Shown: in pieces, positions 37,725 through 45,539 of the stretch
Position numbering within the stretch: the stretch's first letter is position 1
Layout: every line of letters starts with the position of its first letter
From: Pseudonocardia thermophila
GTDB lineage: Bacteria > Actinomycetota > Actinomycetes > Mycobacteriales > Pseudonocardiaceae
Direction of reading: 5' to 3'
DNA: 64,000 nt
NCBI RefSeq assembly: GCF_900142365.1
Contig: NZ_FRAP01000010.1
Coordinates: forward strand, 144,404-208,403
Made by a program: the position numbers and the translations under genes
The notes under the pieces: model-generated
Told to the model about the DNA's origin: nothing
Seen by the model: the letters and a program-made list of their open reading frames with translations, nothing else
The model's database searches: none

Positions 37725-38508
37725 TCTGCGCGAGCATGCGCGAGATGCCGTGCGCGGCTGTGCGGACCGCGGGCCCCATCCGGTCCGGCGCGTTCGGCGA
37801 CGAGCGCACCACCAGCGACAGCGCCGCGATCGTGCGGCCCTCTCCGTCGACGATCGGGGCGGCGATGGAGAACGCGCCCATCGTGAGCTCCTCGACGGCG
37901 GTGGCGATGCCGGTGCGGCGCACCTCCGTGAGGATCTGCCCGAGCGTGCCGGGCCGGGTGATCGTGCGCGGCGTGAACCGCTGCAGCCGCGACCGCAGCA
38001 CCTGGTCCTGCACCGCCGGCGGGGAGAACGCGAGCAGCACCTTGCCCGCGCTCGTCGGGTGCAGCGGCAGCCGCTCCCCGATGTGCGTGGGGATGCGGAT
38101 CGAGCGGCGCCCGAAGAACTTCTCGACGTAGAGGACCTGTGAATCGCGCAGGACCGCGAGGTGCACGTTCTCCCGCGTGGCCTCGTAGAGGTCCTGCATG
38201 AACGGCCGGGCGATCTCGCGCAGCGTCCGCGAGCGGGGCGACAGCGAACCGATCTCCCACAGCCGCAGCCCGATCCGGTACTGCCCGTCGGCGAGCTTCT
38301 CCAGCGCGCCCCACTCCACCAGCTCGCCCAGCAGCCGGTGCGCGGTGGGCGCCTTCAGGCCGGTGGCCCGGCAGATCTCCATGAGCCGCAGCTTCGGCTT
38401 CTGCGGCGTGAACGCGCCCAGGATGGCCAACGCCTTGCTGGTCACCGACGGCCCCGGCCCGCCCTCGCGCACGACCGTACGTTCGCAGGGCGGCGCGGCA
38501 GGTGTCAA
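37699..38508 (-). CDS. IclR-family transcriptional regulator
   Basis: 269 residues from TTG, whose A-flanked TTGA overlaps the stop of the upstream hydrolase gene. N-terminal winged helix (about 20-85: VTSKALAILGAF, then ICRATGLKAPTAHRLLGELVEWG) and C-terminal effector domain (IPTHIGERLPLHPTSAGKVLLA). IclR proteins usually respond to aromatic or small-acid effectors in catabolic clusters. The shared palindrome TTCCGG-N3-CCGGAA in front of five transcription units around it, including its own, makes it the likely local regulator. Confidence 0.92.
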   Translation of the reverse strand: MTPAAPPCERTVVREGGPGPSVTSKALAILGAFTPQKPKLRLMEICRATGLKAPTAHRLLGELVEWGALEKLADGQYRIGLRLWEIGSLSPRSRTLREIARPFMQDLYEATRENVHLAVLRDSQVLYVEKFFGRRSIRIPTHIGERLPLHPTSAGKVLLAFSPPAVQDQVLRSRLQRFTPRTITRPGTLGQILTEVRRTGIATAVEELTMGAFSIAAPIVDGEGRTIAALSLVVRSSPNAPDRMGPAVRTAAHGISRMLAQTPDLDIGA

Positions 38509-39479
38509 CGGTCGACCTCGGCGAGCACCGCGGCCAGCTCGGCGGGCCGCGACGCGAACGGCGAGTGGCCGGTGGGCAGGGTGACCTGCCGGAAGCGGTT
38601 CGCGGGCGTCAGCTCGTCAGCGTCGCGGATCAGCACGTCCTGCAGCGCGATCGGCAGCGCGCGGTCCTCGGTGCACCGCACGTACGTCCGCGGCACCGAG
38701 CCCCACCGCTCGGCGGTCGCGCCCACCTCTGTCGCCAGGAACGACACCGGCTGGTCCGGGGTCAGCGCGAGCGCGAACGGCAGGAACGCCTCGGTCGTCA
38801 CATCGGTGTAGTAGGCGGCGCGCAGCTCCTCCAGGTACGTCGGATCGGTCGAGCGCGGGTTGATCCGCACCGCGCCGATCGCTGCGGGATCACCCAGGTA
38901 GAGCCCTCCGCCGAGGGCGGTCTTCGCCTCCGGCAGCGACAGGTAGGCGAACGCCGAACCGAGCTTCGTCGGGACGAACGCCGTCACGTACACGAGGTGG
39001 TCGACCAGCTCGGGGGCGCGCTCGACGGCGGCCGTCGCCACCGCGCCGCCCATGCTGTGCGCGACCAGCACGATCCGCCGCCCTTCGCGCAGGCCACGCA
39101 GCGCCTCGACCACGGCGTCCGCGGCGACGTCGAGGGTGACGTCCGCGATCGGCGACGGCTCGGTCGAGAGGCCCGCAGCGTCGCCGGTGAGGTACGCCCG
39201 TGGGAAGCGGGCGACGACCCCGTGCCCGGGCAGGTCCACGGCGAGCGCCCGGTGCCCGCGGGCGACGAGCTCGGCAGCGACCGGGGCCCAGTGCGCACTA
39301 CCGTGCCACGCGCCGTGGACCAGCACGAAGTCGGTCGGCGCGGCATCAGTGGGGGCAGCGGTGCTCGCGGTGCCGGGCACGCGGTCTCCTTCCTGGACGG
39401 GGCTCGCGGCGCAGGCCGCGGCCAGCGGCAGCGCACCGAACGCGGCCAGCACGGTGCGTCGGGGAACGGTACGGGACAC
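38505..39479 (-). CDS. Exported alpha/beta hydrolase
   Basis: 324 residues from GTG, which is preceded by GGAGG. The N-terminus (SRTVPRRTVLAAFGALPLAA then AC) has paired Arg and a hydrophobic stretch ending at a Cys, so it may be a Tat- or Sec-exported protein, perhaps a lipoprotein. The hydrolase domain has FVLVHGAWHGSAHW, nucleophile elbow AHSMGGAVA with Ser, and a C-terminal LPTGHSPFASRP with His; it resembles plant-type MES/salicylate esterases. Likely removes an ester or amide from the substrate before uptake or breakdown. Co-transcribed with the iclR gene. Confidence 0.86.
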   Translation of the reverse strand: MSRTVPRRTVLAAFGALPLAAACAASPVQEGDRVPGTASTAAPTDAAPTDFVLVHGAWHGSAHWAPVAAELVARGHRALAVDLPGHGVVARFPRAYLTGDAAGLSTEPSPIADVTLDVAADAVVEALRGLREGRRIVLVAHSMGGAVATAAVERAPELVDHLVYVTAFVPTKLGSAFAYLSLPEAKTALGGGLYLGDPAAIGAVRINPRSTDPTYLEELRAAYYTDVTTEAFLPFALALTPDQPVSFLATEVGATAERWGSVPRTYVRCTEDRALPIALQDVLIRDADELTPANRFRQVTLPTGHSPFASRPAELAAVLAEVDR

Positions 39480-39554
39480 GGGGGACCTCCTGGGCCCGGC
39501 GTTCAGGGTGCGGAGCATGCTGCGGCGCGCCCGTCCCGAGCTCCAAGACCGGTC

Positions 39555-39569
39555 TTCCGGCTGCCGGAA
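39555..39569. promoter_or_regulatory. IclR operator candidate, copy 2
   Basis: TTCCGG-CTG-CCGGAA, perfect, between the divergent exported hydrolase and RidA genes (about 75 and 68 bp from their starts). An adjoining palindrome AGACCGGTCT (39547-39556) partly overlaps it. Flanking bases are also similar to copy 1. Confidence 0.7.
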
Positions 39570-39637
39570 AGTCGTTCTTCCGCGCCCGTCCGCGGGCCGG
39601 TTACCGTCCGCCGCACAGCCACGACCGGAGGTGCAGG

Positions 39638-40063
39638 ATGTCAGAACGCGCAGCAGTGGAGACGGCCGCGGCGCCGTTGGTGGGGTTCTCCGCGGGAACG
39701 GCGGCACCGCTGTCCCAGGCGGTGGTGCACGGCGATCTCGTGTACTGCTCCGGGACCGGGCCGCTCGACCCGAAGACGCACACGATCGTCTCCGCGGAGT
39801 TCGTGCCTCAGGTTCGTCAGACCCTCGCGAACCTGCTGGCGGTCGTCGAGGCCGCGGGCGGCACGAAGGACTCGATCCTCAAGGTCAACTGCTACCTGCG
39901 CAACATCGAGGACTTCCCCGAGTTCAACCGGGAGTACCGGGCGTTCTTCGCCGACTGCCCGACGTTCCCCGCGCGCACGACCATCCACGCCGCTCCTCCC
40001 CGGGCGGGCGTGGACGTCGAGATCGAGTGCACTGCGGCGCTGGTGCGGGACCCGCAGGCGTGA
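39638..40063 (+). CDS. RidA/YjgF-family protein, possible aminomuconate deaminase
   Basis: 141 residues. Trimeric RidA fold: LSQAVVHGDLVYCSGTGPLD, VRQTLANLLAVVEAAGGTKDSILKV and the substrate Arg in FPARTTIHAAPP. RidA proteins hydrolyse enamines/imines; the 2-aminomuconate deaminase of 2-nitrobenzoate degraders is a relative of about this size. With a 3-hydroxyanthranilate dioxygenase-like and an ACMSD-like gene nearby, a deaminase role is plausible but not proved by the sequence. GGAGGTGCAGG before the ATG. Confidence 0.85.
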   Translation: MSERAAVETAAAPLVGFSAGTAAPLSQAVVHGDLVYCSGTGPLDPKTHTIVSAEFVPQVRQTLANLLAVVEAAGGTKDSILKVNCYLRNIEDFPEFNREYRAFFADCPTFPARTTIHAAPPRAGVDVEIECTAALVRDPQA

Positions 40064-41688
40064 GAGCGGACCTGTTGCTGCGCGGCGGCCGGGTCCGCGT
40101 GCTCGACGAGGCGGGCACGGTCGGGCAGTCAGTGGCGATCCGGGCCGGCCGGATCGTCGCCGTCGGTGCCGACGCCGAGATCGAAGAGCTGGCCGGTCCG
40201 GGGACGCGGGTGATCGACCTGGCCGGGCGCACGGTGCTGCCCGGGTTCGTCGACACGCACTGCCACATCGAGGACATCGGCACCGTCGAGGACACGGTGT
40301 CGTTCGCGGGAGCGCGCACGATCGCCGAGGTCGTCGAGCGGGTGCGGGAGGCCGCGGCGCGGACCCCGGCCGGCGAGTGGATCCGCGGCCGGATCTTCCA
40401 TCCCGTGTCGCAGCTGGTCGAGGCCCGCAGGCCCACCCGTGCCGAGCTGGACGCCGCGACCCGCGACCATCCGGTCCATCTGCCCTTCGGGCACTCCTGC
40501 GCGGTCAACTCGGCCGCGCTCGCGCGGGCCGGGATCGACCGGCACACCCCCGATCCACCCGGCGGGGTGATCGAGCGCGACCCCGACGGCGAGCCGACCG
40601 GCATCCTGGAGGAGGGTGCCGAACGGCTCGTCACCGACGTCGTGCCGCCGTGGCCCGCCGAGCAGCGCGCCCGCCAGTTCGAGCGCGCGATGCAGCGGCT
40701 GACTGAGCTGGGCATCACCGGCGTCGTCGGCGGGGCTACCGCGCCGTCCGACGTCGCGGCGTTGCGGGCGCTGCGCGACGCGGGCCGCGCCACCGTCCGC
40801 TACGGCGCCGTCGTCGCCCCGACCGGCGAGTTGAACCCGAGCGTCGATCTGGCCGAGTGGGCGGCCTGGTTCGCCGGTCACCCGGCGCCCGACGAGACCG
40901 ACCCGTGGGTCCGGGAGGTCGGGATCAAGCTGCAGGCCGACGGCGGGATGACCCTCGGCACCGCCGCCCTGCGCGAGCCCTACCCCGGCACGGACCACCG
41001 CGGTGAACAGGCCGTGGACGCCGATCGGCTCGCCGCCCTCGCGGGCGTCGCGGCCCGGGCGGGCTGGCGGGTGGCGGTGCACGCCGTCGGGGACGCGGGC
41101 ATCGATCTCGTCCTCGACGCGTACGACGCGGTGCACCGCAGCGCGCCGATCGACCACCGGCGGTTCGTGCTCGTGCACGCCAGCCTGATGACCCGCGACC
41201 AGGCCGCCCGCGCCCGTGCGCTCGGGCTGCACGTGGCCGTGCAGGTCGGGTTCCTGTGGGACAAGGCGGCCGTTATCCGGCGGAACCTGGGCGCGGACCG
41301 CGCGGCGCGCGCCGTCCCGATCCGGATGCTGATCGACGAGATGGGGTTGCAGAACGTGAGTGCCGGCACCGACCACCCGATCAACCCGCTCGAACCGCTG
41401 ATCAACCTGCAGCTGATGACGACGCGGCGGGACGCGCACGGCACCGACGTCGGGGCGGGCGAGGCCGTGACCCGCGAGGAGGCGCTGCGGCTGCTCACGT
41501 CGTCGGCTGCCTGGTACACGTTCGACGAGCACGATCGCGGCACGCTCGAACCCGGCCGCCTGGCCGATCTCGTGGTGTTCTCCGGCGACCCCCTCACCGT
41601 GCCCGCCGACGAGCTGACCGCGCTGCGCACCGATCTCACCGTCGTCGACGGCCGGGTCGTCTTCGAGCGGGCGGGGGTGGCTGCGTGA
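40060..41688 (+). CDS. Amidohydrolase family 3 (YtcJ-like)
   Basis: 542 residues. Metal-dependent hydrolase: LPGFVDTHCHIEDIG supplies the first two His ligands, LVHASLMTRDQ and SAGTDHPINPLEP later metal ligands, and GTLEPGRLADLVVFSGDPL is the family C-terminal signature. It probably cleaves an N-acyl or cyclic amide. The GTG start overlaps the RidA stop by 4 bp, and its own stop overlaps the SDR start in the same manner. No signal peptide, so cytoplasmic. Confidence 0.9.
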   Translation: MRADLLLRGGRVRVLDEAGTVGQSVAIRAGRIVAVGADAEIEELAGPGTRVIDLAGRTVLPGFVDTHCHIEDIGTVEDTVSFAGARTIAEVVERVREAAARTPAGEWIRGRIFHPVSQLVEARRPTRAELDAATRDHPVHLPFGHSCAVNSAALARAGIDRHTPDPPGGVIERDPDGEPTGILEEGAERLVTDVVPPWPAEQRARQFERAMQRLTELGITGVVGGATAPSDVAALRALRDAGRATVRYGAVVAPTGELNPSVDLAEWAAWFAGHPAPDETDPWVREVGIKLQADGGMTLGTAALREPYPGTDHRGEQAVDADRLAALAGVAARAGWRVAVHAVGDAGIDLVLDAYDAVHRSAPIDHRRFVLVHASLMTRDQAARARALGLHVAVQVGFLWDKAAVIRRNLGADRAARAVPIRMLIDEMGLQNVSAGTDHPINPLEPLINLQLMTTRRDAHGTDVGAGEAVTREEALRLLTSSAAWYTFDEHDRGTLEPGRLADLVVFSGDPLTVPADELTALRTDLTVVDGRVVFERAGVAA

Positions 41689-42434
41689 CCGGCCGCCTGG
41701 CGGGCCGCACCGCGATCGTCACCGGAGCGGCGTCGGGGATCGGCCGGGAGACCGCGCTCGTGTTCGCCCGCGAGGGCGCCGCCGTGCTCGCCGTGGACCG
41801 CGACGCCGACGGGCTCGCGGAGACCGTCGCGCAGGGCGAGGAGCTCGCGGTGTTCGCGATCGACCTCACCGAGCGCGGGGCGGCGGCCGCGGTGTTCGCG
41901 GCGTGCGCCGCCGAGCTGGGCCCGCCCGACACCGTCGCCAACATCGCGGGCGCGGCGGGCGACCGCGGCATCGAGCACAGCACCGACGAGGACCTCGATC
42001 GCTACGTCGAGCTGAACCTCGGCATCACGTTCCGCATGTGCCGGGAGGCGGTCGCCGTGCTCGGCGAGGGCGGCTCGATCGTCAACACGTCCTCGGCCGT
42101 CGCGCTCACCGGCATGCGCGGCACCGCCCCGTACAGCGCGGCGAAGGCAGCGATCTCCGGGCTGGCCCGCCAGCTCGCGGCCGACCACGGGCGGCGCGGC
42201 ATCCGGGTCAACGCGGTCGCGCCCGGCCTGATCCGCACCCCGGCCACGGCGGAGCGGATCGACGCGGGTGTGTTCGACGAGACCGTGACCCGGTCCCGTC
42301 CGCTGGCGCGGGTCGGCACGCCGCGCGACGTCGCCAACGCGTTCGCGTTCCTCGCCTCCGACGACGCCGCGTTCATCACCGGCGTGACCCTCCCGGTGTG
42401 CGGCGGCTGGACCACCACCCGGTTCCGCGGGTAG
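41685..42434 (+). CDS. Short-chain dehydrogenase/reductase
   Basis: 249 residues. Classical SDR: TGAASGIGRETALVF cofactor loop, NIAGAAG, catalytic Ser in NTSSAVALTG and YxxxK in YSAAKAAISG; the acidic residue in AVDRDADGL suggests NAD. The C-terminal GVTLPVCGGWTTT is typical. Third gene in the RidA-amidohydrolase-SDR operon, overlapping by 4 bp. Substrate is unknown; it could oxidise an alcohol or dihydrodiol intermediate in the aminoaromatic pathway. Confidence 0.92.
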   Translation: MTGRLAGRTAIVTGAASGIGRETALVFAREGAAVLAVDRDADGLAETVAQGEELAVFAIDLTERGAAAAVFAACAAELGPPDTVANIAGAAGDRGIEHSTDEDLDRYVELNLGITFRMCREAVAVLGEGGSIVNTSSAVALTGMRGTAPYSAAKAAISGLARQLAADHGRRGIRVNAVAPGLIRTPATAERIDAGVFDETVTRSRPLARVGTPRDVANAFAFLASDDAAFITGVTLPVCGGWTTTRFRG

Positions 42435-42449
42435 CGCCCGCTCCCCGCG

Positions 42450-42479
42450 ACGGCGGTGCACGAGGTCGTGCACCGCCGT
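42450..42479. terminator. Bidirectional terminator, SDR / ACMSD-like
   Basis: Inverted repeat ACGGCGGTGCACGA (42450-42463) with its complement at 42466-42479, between two convergent genes. The 2-nt loop would open to about 6 nt in reality, leaving a 12-bp GC-rich stem. Confidence 0.7.
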
Positions 42480-42489
42480 TCCGTCGTGC

Positions 42490-43491
42490 TCACCGCACGG
42501 TGGCGCCGAGCAGCCGGATCGCGGTCGCCCCGAGCACGGCCGCGCGATCGGCGGGGGAGAGGCCGAGCGCGTCGACGGTGCCGACGGGATCGCGATCGGC
42601 CAGGTCGAACGGGAAGTCGGTGCCCAGCAGCACCCGATCCGCTCCGGCGTCGGCGACGAGCCTGTGCAGCGCCACCGCGTCGAACACGGCGGTGTCGAGG
42701 AAGAACCGGCGCAGGTAGCGCGACGGCGGTGCGGCCGAGGTGCGCGCGACGGGCTTGCGCTCCCAGCCCAGATCGAGCCGGGGCAGCGCGGCGGGCAGGC
42801 AGCCGCCGCCGTGCACGAGGCACAGGACGAGATCGTGCCGGTCCAGCACCCCGCCCAGCACGAGCCGGGTCGCCGCCAGCGCGGTCTCGGCGGGGTAGCC
42901 GAGCAGCTGCACGAGGTGGAAGCCGGCGAGCCGCTCGGGCGCCGACGCCCGGCTGGGGTGCAGCAGCGTGAAGCAGCGGCGGGCCGCGAGCGTCGCCCAC
43001 AGCTCCTCGTTGACCGGGTCGTCGAGCTCCCGCCCACCGCCGAACGTGCCGATGGCGGCTCCGGCGAGCCGCAGCTCGTCGAGGCAGCGGGTCAGCTCGT
43101 CGGCCGCGCCGGGCAGCCCGACGGGGACCGTACCCAGCCCGAGCAGCGCCCCACCGGAGCCGGCGACGTGCGCGGCGAGCGCGTCGTTGCTGCGCCGCGT
43201 CACCTCCAGGACGAGGGCATCGTCAGGGCAGAGGGAGCCGAACACGAACGGTGGGGCCGACACGAGCTGGCGGGTCACGCCGGTGGCTGCCATCGCCGCG
43301 CGCCGTGCGCTCACCTCGTACTGCTCCGGCGGGAGCGGGATCGGCGCACCTGCGGCGAGGCCGGACAGCTGCGGTGCGAGGCGCAGCACGCCGCGCGGTA
43401 GGTCGGACAGATCGGCGAGCCCGTCGCGCTCCAACCCCTCCAGCAGGGGCAGCGGGAGCGCATGGGCGTGCACGTCGACGACGGGATCCAC
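42490..43491 (-). CDS. Amidohydrolase-2 family decarboxylase, ACMSD-like
   Basis: 333 residues, GTG start. The N-terminal VDVHAHALPLPLLEGL gives the HxH metal pair. Later landmarks are CLVHGGGCLPAALPRLDLGW, matching the family HGGG..P segment, and the metal Asp in LLGTDFPFDL. These fit 2-amino-3-carboxymuconate-6-semialdehyde decarboxylase (NbaD), the step after 3-hydroxyanthranilate dioxygenase; other decarboxylases of the superfamily (gamma-resorcylate, isoorotate type) remain possible. The third TTCCGG palindrome lies 45 bp upstream. Confidence 0.82.
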   Translation of the reverse strand: MDPVVDVHAHALPLPLLEGLERDGLADLSDLPRGVLRLAPQLSGLAAGAPIPLPPEQYEVSARRAAMAATGVTRQLVSAPPFVFGSLCPDDALVLEVTRRSNDALAAHVAGSGGALLGLGTVPVGLPGAADELTRCLDELRLAGAAIGTFGGGRELDDPVNEELWATLAARRCFTLLHPSRASAPERLAGFHLVQLLGYPAETALAATRLVLGGVLDRHDLVLCLVHGGGCLPAALPRLDLGWERKPVARTSAAPPSRYLRRFFLDTAVFDAVALHRLVADAGADRVLLGTDFPFDLADRDPVGTVDALGLSPADRAAVLGATAIRLLGATVR

Positions 43492-43536
43492 GGTGCAGCA
43501 GGGTCGCCCGTGCCGGCGCCGGGCGGAACGGTCCGC

Positions 43537-43551
43537 TTCCGGTGACCGGAA
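43537..43551. promoter_or_regulatory. IclR operator candidate, copy 3
   Basis: TTCCGG-TGA-CCGGAA; the palindrome extends one base each side (43536-43552). It lies 45 bp upstream of the ACMSD-like start, directly behind the sir2 stop codon. Confidence 0.7.
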
Positions 43552-43553
43552 GA

Positions 43554-44381
43554 TCAGGCCGACAGCAGCGCGTCCAGCTCCAGCAGCGTGGCCTCAGCGG
43601 GGCTCGCCAGCTCGACGCCGCGGCCGTGGCGGACCTGCGGCTCCCGCACGTTGATCCGGATCAGTGCCCCGGACGTGGCCGAGGCCAGCTCGGACTCCCG
43701 GCGCACGGTGGGCACCGCGGTGCCCGCGCCCAGCTCGACGACGACCAGCCGGGATCGATCGAGCGAGCGCAGGAACTGCCGGTGGCGCGCCAGCTGCTCG
43801 GTCGTGCGGTCGGGGAGCCAGTCGTAGTCGCCGAACATGAGGATGTTCGGCCTGGCCAGCGCGCCGCAGGTCGGGCAGGAGGGCAGCGGCCCGACGGCGC
43901 GCATCGTCGACTCGTCGATCTCGATCTCGACGCCGTCGGCGGGCCACACCGGCTGCCCGCAGTGCTTCGTGCACTGCAGGTGATGGATGGAACCGTGGCA
44001 CTCGGTCACGGTGTCCTCGGCGAACCCGGCCCGCTGGAACTGGCCGTCGACGTTCGAGGTGAACACCCGCGTCGGCACCCGCTGCGCCCAGCGCAGCAGC
44101 ACGCCGAACCCGGCGTGCGGGACCGTGCGGCGGTACAGGTGCAGGCGGTGCCCGTAGAAACCCCAGGCGAGCTCGGGATCGTCCGCGAAGTGGACCGGGT
44201 CGGCCAGTTCCTCGAAGCGCAGGCCCAGCCGCCGGTACGGCGGGTAGGCGCGCCAGAACCCCTCCGGGCCGCGGAAGTCGGGCAGCCCGGAGTCGACGCC
44301 CATCCCGGCGCCGGCGCAGATCAGCAGCGAGCCGGCACCGCCGATCAGCTCGGCGGCGCGGTCGAGCTCACTAGGCCTCAC
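43554..44381 (-). CDS. Sir2-family NAD-dependent protein deacylase
   Basis: 275 residues. Sirtuin motifs: GAGMGVDSGLPDFRG (NAD binding), TSNVDGQFQRAG, catalytic His in TECHGSIHHLQC, and a zinc site from CTKHC (slightly altered spacing) and CPTC. GTG start overlapping the mhuD stop by 4 bp, so the two form an operon. It removes acyl groups from protein lysines in an NAD-dependent reaction. Not part of the mycobacterial gene order at this place, so an addition at the boundary of the accessory region. Confidence 0.93.
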   Translation of the reverse strand: MRPSELDRAAELIGGAGSLLICAGAGMGVDSGLPDFRGPEGFWRAYPPYRRLGLRFEELADPVHFADDPELAWGFYGHRLHLYRRTVPHAGFGVLLRWAQRVPTRVFTSNVDGQFQRAGFAEDTVTECHGSIHHLQCTKHCGQPVWPADGVEIEIDESTMRAVGPLPSCPTCGALARPNILMFGDYDWLPDRTTEQLARHRQFLRSLDRSRLVVVELGAGTAVPTVRRESELASATSGALIRINVREPQVRHGRGVELASPAEATLLELDALLSA

Positions 44382-44710
44382 TCAGCGGCGGCCTCGGCCT
44401 TCTTCGCCACCGACCGCTGGACCACCTCGAACTCCAGCAGCTCGGCCGTCATGCCCGGGGCGGCGGGCCGCGAGCGCTCGCCCGCGTGCGCCTCCATCGC
44501 CGGCCCGTTCCGCCACGCCTGGAACGACTCCTCGTCCTCCCAGTGCGTCACCACGAAGTAGCGGTCGTCGCCCTTCACCGGGCGCAGCAGCTCGAAGGAG
44601 ATGAACCCCGGCTGGTCGTCCACGGCGTGCAGCCGGGCGGCGAACCGCTTCTCCAGCTCCGGCCCGGCTTCCTTCGGCACGGAGATGGCATTGATCTTCA
44701 CGACGGCCAT
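44378..44710 (-). CDS. mhuD: Heme-degrading monooxygenase MhuD-like (ABM fold)
   Basis: 110 residues. ABM-fold protein with VVKINAISVPKEAGPELEKR, LLRPVKGDDRYFVVTHWEDE and NGPAMEAHAGERSR, near-identical in layout to M. tuberculosis Rv3592 (MhuD), which breaks down heme to mycobilin and releases iron. The heme-ligand His lies in the EAHAGE segment. The C-terminus is a short Ala/Lys/Glu tail. Divergent from the alpha/beta hydrolase by only 19 bp; appears leaderless. Confidence 0.88.
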   Translation of the reverse strand: MAVVKINAISVPKEAGPELEKRFAARLHAVDDQPGFISFELLRPVKGDDRYFVVTHWEDEESFQAWRNGPAMEAHAGERSRPAAPGMTAELLEFEVVQRSVAKKAEAAAE

Positions 44711-44729
44711 GGGACCTAGGCTAACCAAC
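44711..44729. promoter_or_regulatory. Overlapping divergent leaderless promoters
   Basis: The whole 19-bp intergenic region is accounted for: TAGGCT (44717-44722) plus 7 nt then GTG to the right, and TAGCCT (complement of 44723-44718) plus 7 nt then ATG to the left. The two -10 elements share the core TAGGCTA, so polymerase cannot occupy both at once. Confidence 0.7.
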
Positions 44730-45539
44730 GTGCAGCGCCGGACCGTGCGGACCGACGACGACGTGCAGCTGCAGATCGTCGAGTTCGGCGGGAGCGGCGC
44801 GCCGATCCTGCTGCTGCACGGGCTGATGGGGCGCGCCACCACGTGGTGGCCGGTCGCGCGGTGGCTCGTCGCGCACGGCCGGGTGCTGGCTCCGGACGCC
44901 CGCGGGCACGGGCGCTCGCAGGCCCGTGGGCCGTGGACGACCGACCGGCTCGTCGCCGACGTCGAGACCGTCCTGGAACCGCTGGGTCCGGCCACCGTGA
45001 TCGGGCACTCGATGGGCGGACTGCACGCGCTGGTGCTCGCCGCGCGCCGCCCCGACCTGGTGCGGGCCCTGATCGTGGAGGACATCGCCGTCGACTTCAC
45101 CGACCGCAGCGCCGCCGACGCCCGGGCCTGGTTCACCGCGCTGCCGCAGCCGTTCGCCTCCCTCGCGCATGTGCGCGAGGTGTTCGGCGTGCCGCGCCGG
45201 GAGTTCGGCGACTACATGTCCGAATGCGTGGAGGAACGCGCCGACGGCTACCACCTGCTGGCTGAGGTCGAGCACGCTGTCGCGATCGCCGCGGAGTGGG
45301 CGCAGATCACGCACTGGGCCGTGCTGCCGCAGGTCCGTTGCCCGGCACTGCTCGTGGAGGCGGAGGAGAGCGTCGCCCCGCCGGGGCACATGGCCGAGAT
45401 GGCCCGGCGGATGCCGGACGCCCGGCACGTGCGGGTGCTGGGGACCGGACACCTCGTGCACGCAGCGGCCCCGGAAACCTACCGGCGGCACGTCGAAGCG
45501 TTCCTCAGCGCGGTCAGCCGGACACCTCCACCCCGATGA
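44730..45539 (+). CDS. Alpha/beta hydrolase (Rv3591c-like)
   Basis: 269 residues, GTG start directly after a leaderless promoter. HGLMGRATTWWPVARWL gives the oxyanion loop, GHSMGGLHA the Ser nucleophile elbow, and GTGHLVHAAAPE the His. Ser-type esterase/lipase of unknown substrate. Its position divergent from mhuD is the same as that of Rv3591c in M. tuberculosis. The 3-prime end overlaps the convergent 2H-type gene by 26 bp. Confidence 0.88.
   Translation: MQRRTVRTDDDVQLQIVEFGGSGAPILLLHGLMGRATTWWPVARWLVAHGRVLAPDARGHGRSQARGPWTTDRLVADVETVLEPLGPATVIGHSMGGLHALVLAARRPDLVRALIVEDIAVDFTDRSAADARAWFTALPQPFASLAHVREVFGVPRREFGDYMSECVEERADGYHLLAEVEHAVAIAAEWAQITHWAVLPQVRCPALLVEAEESVAPPGHMAEMARRMPDARHVRVLGTGHLVHAAAPETYRRHVEAFLSAVSRTPPPR

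Noticed and set aside
37600..37760. Frameshift as cause of the missing synthetase C-terminus
   Set aside because: The following 100 bp in all frames do not encode the expected C-terminal domain and run into the convergent IclR gene.
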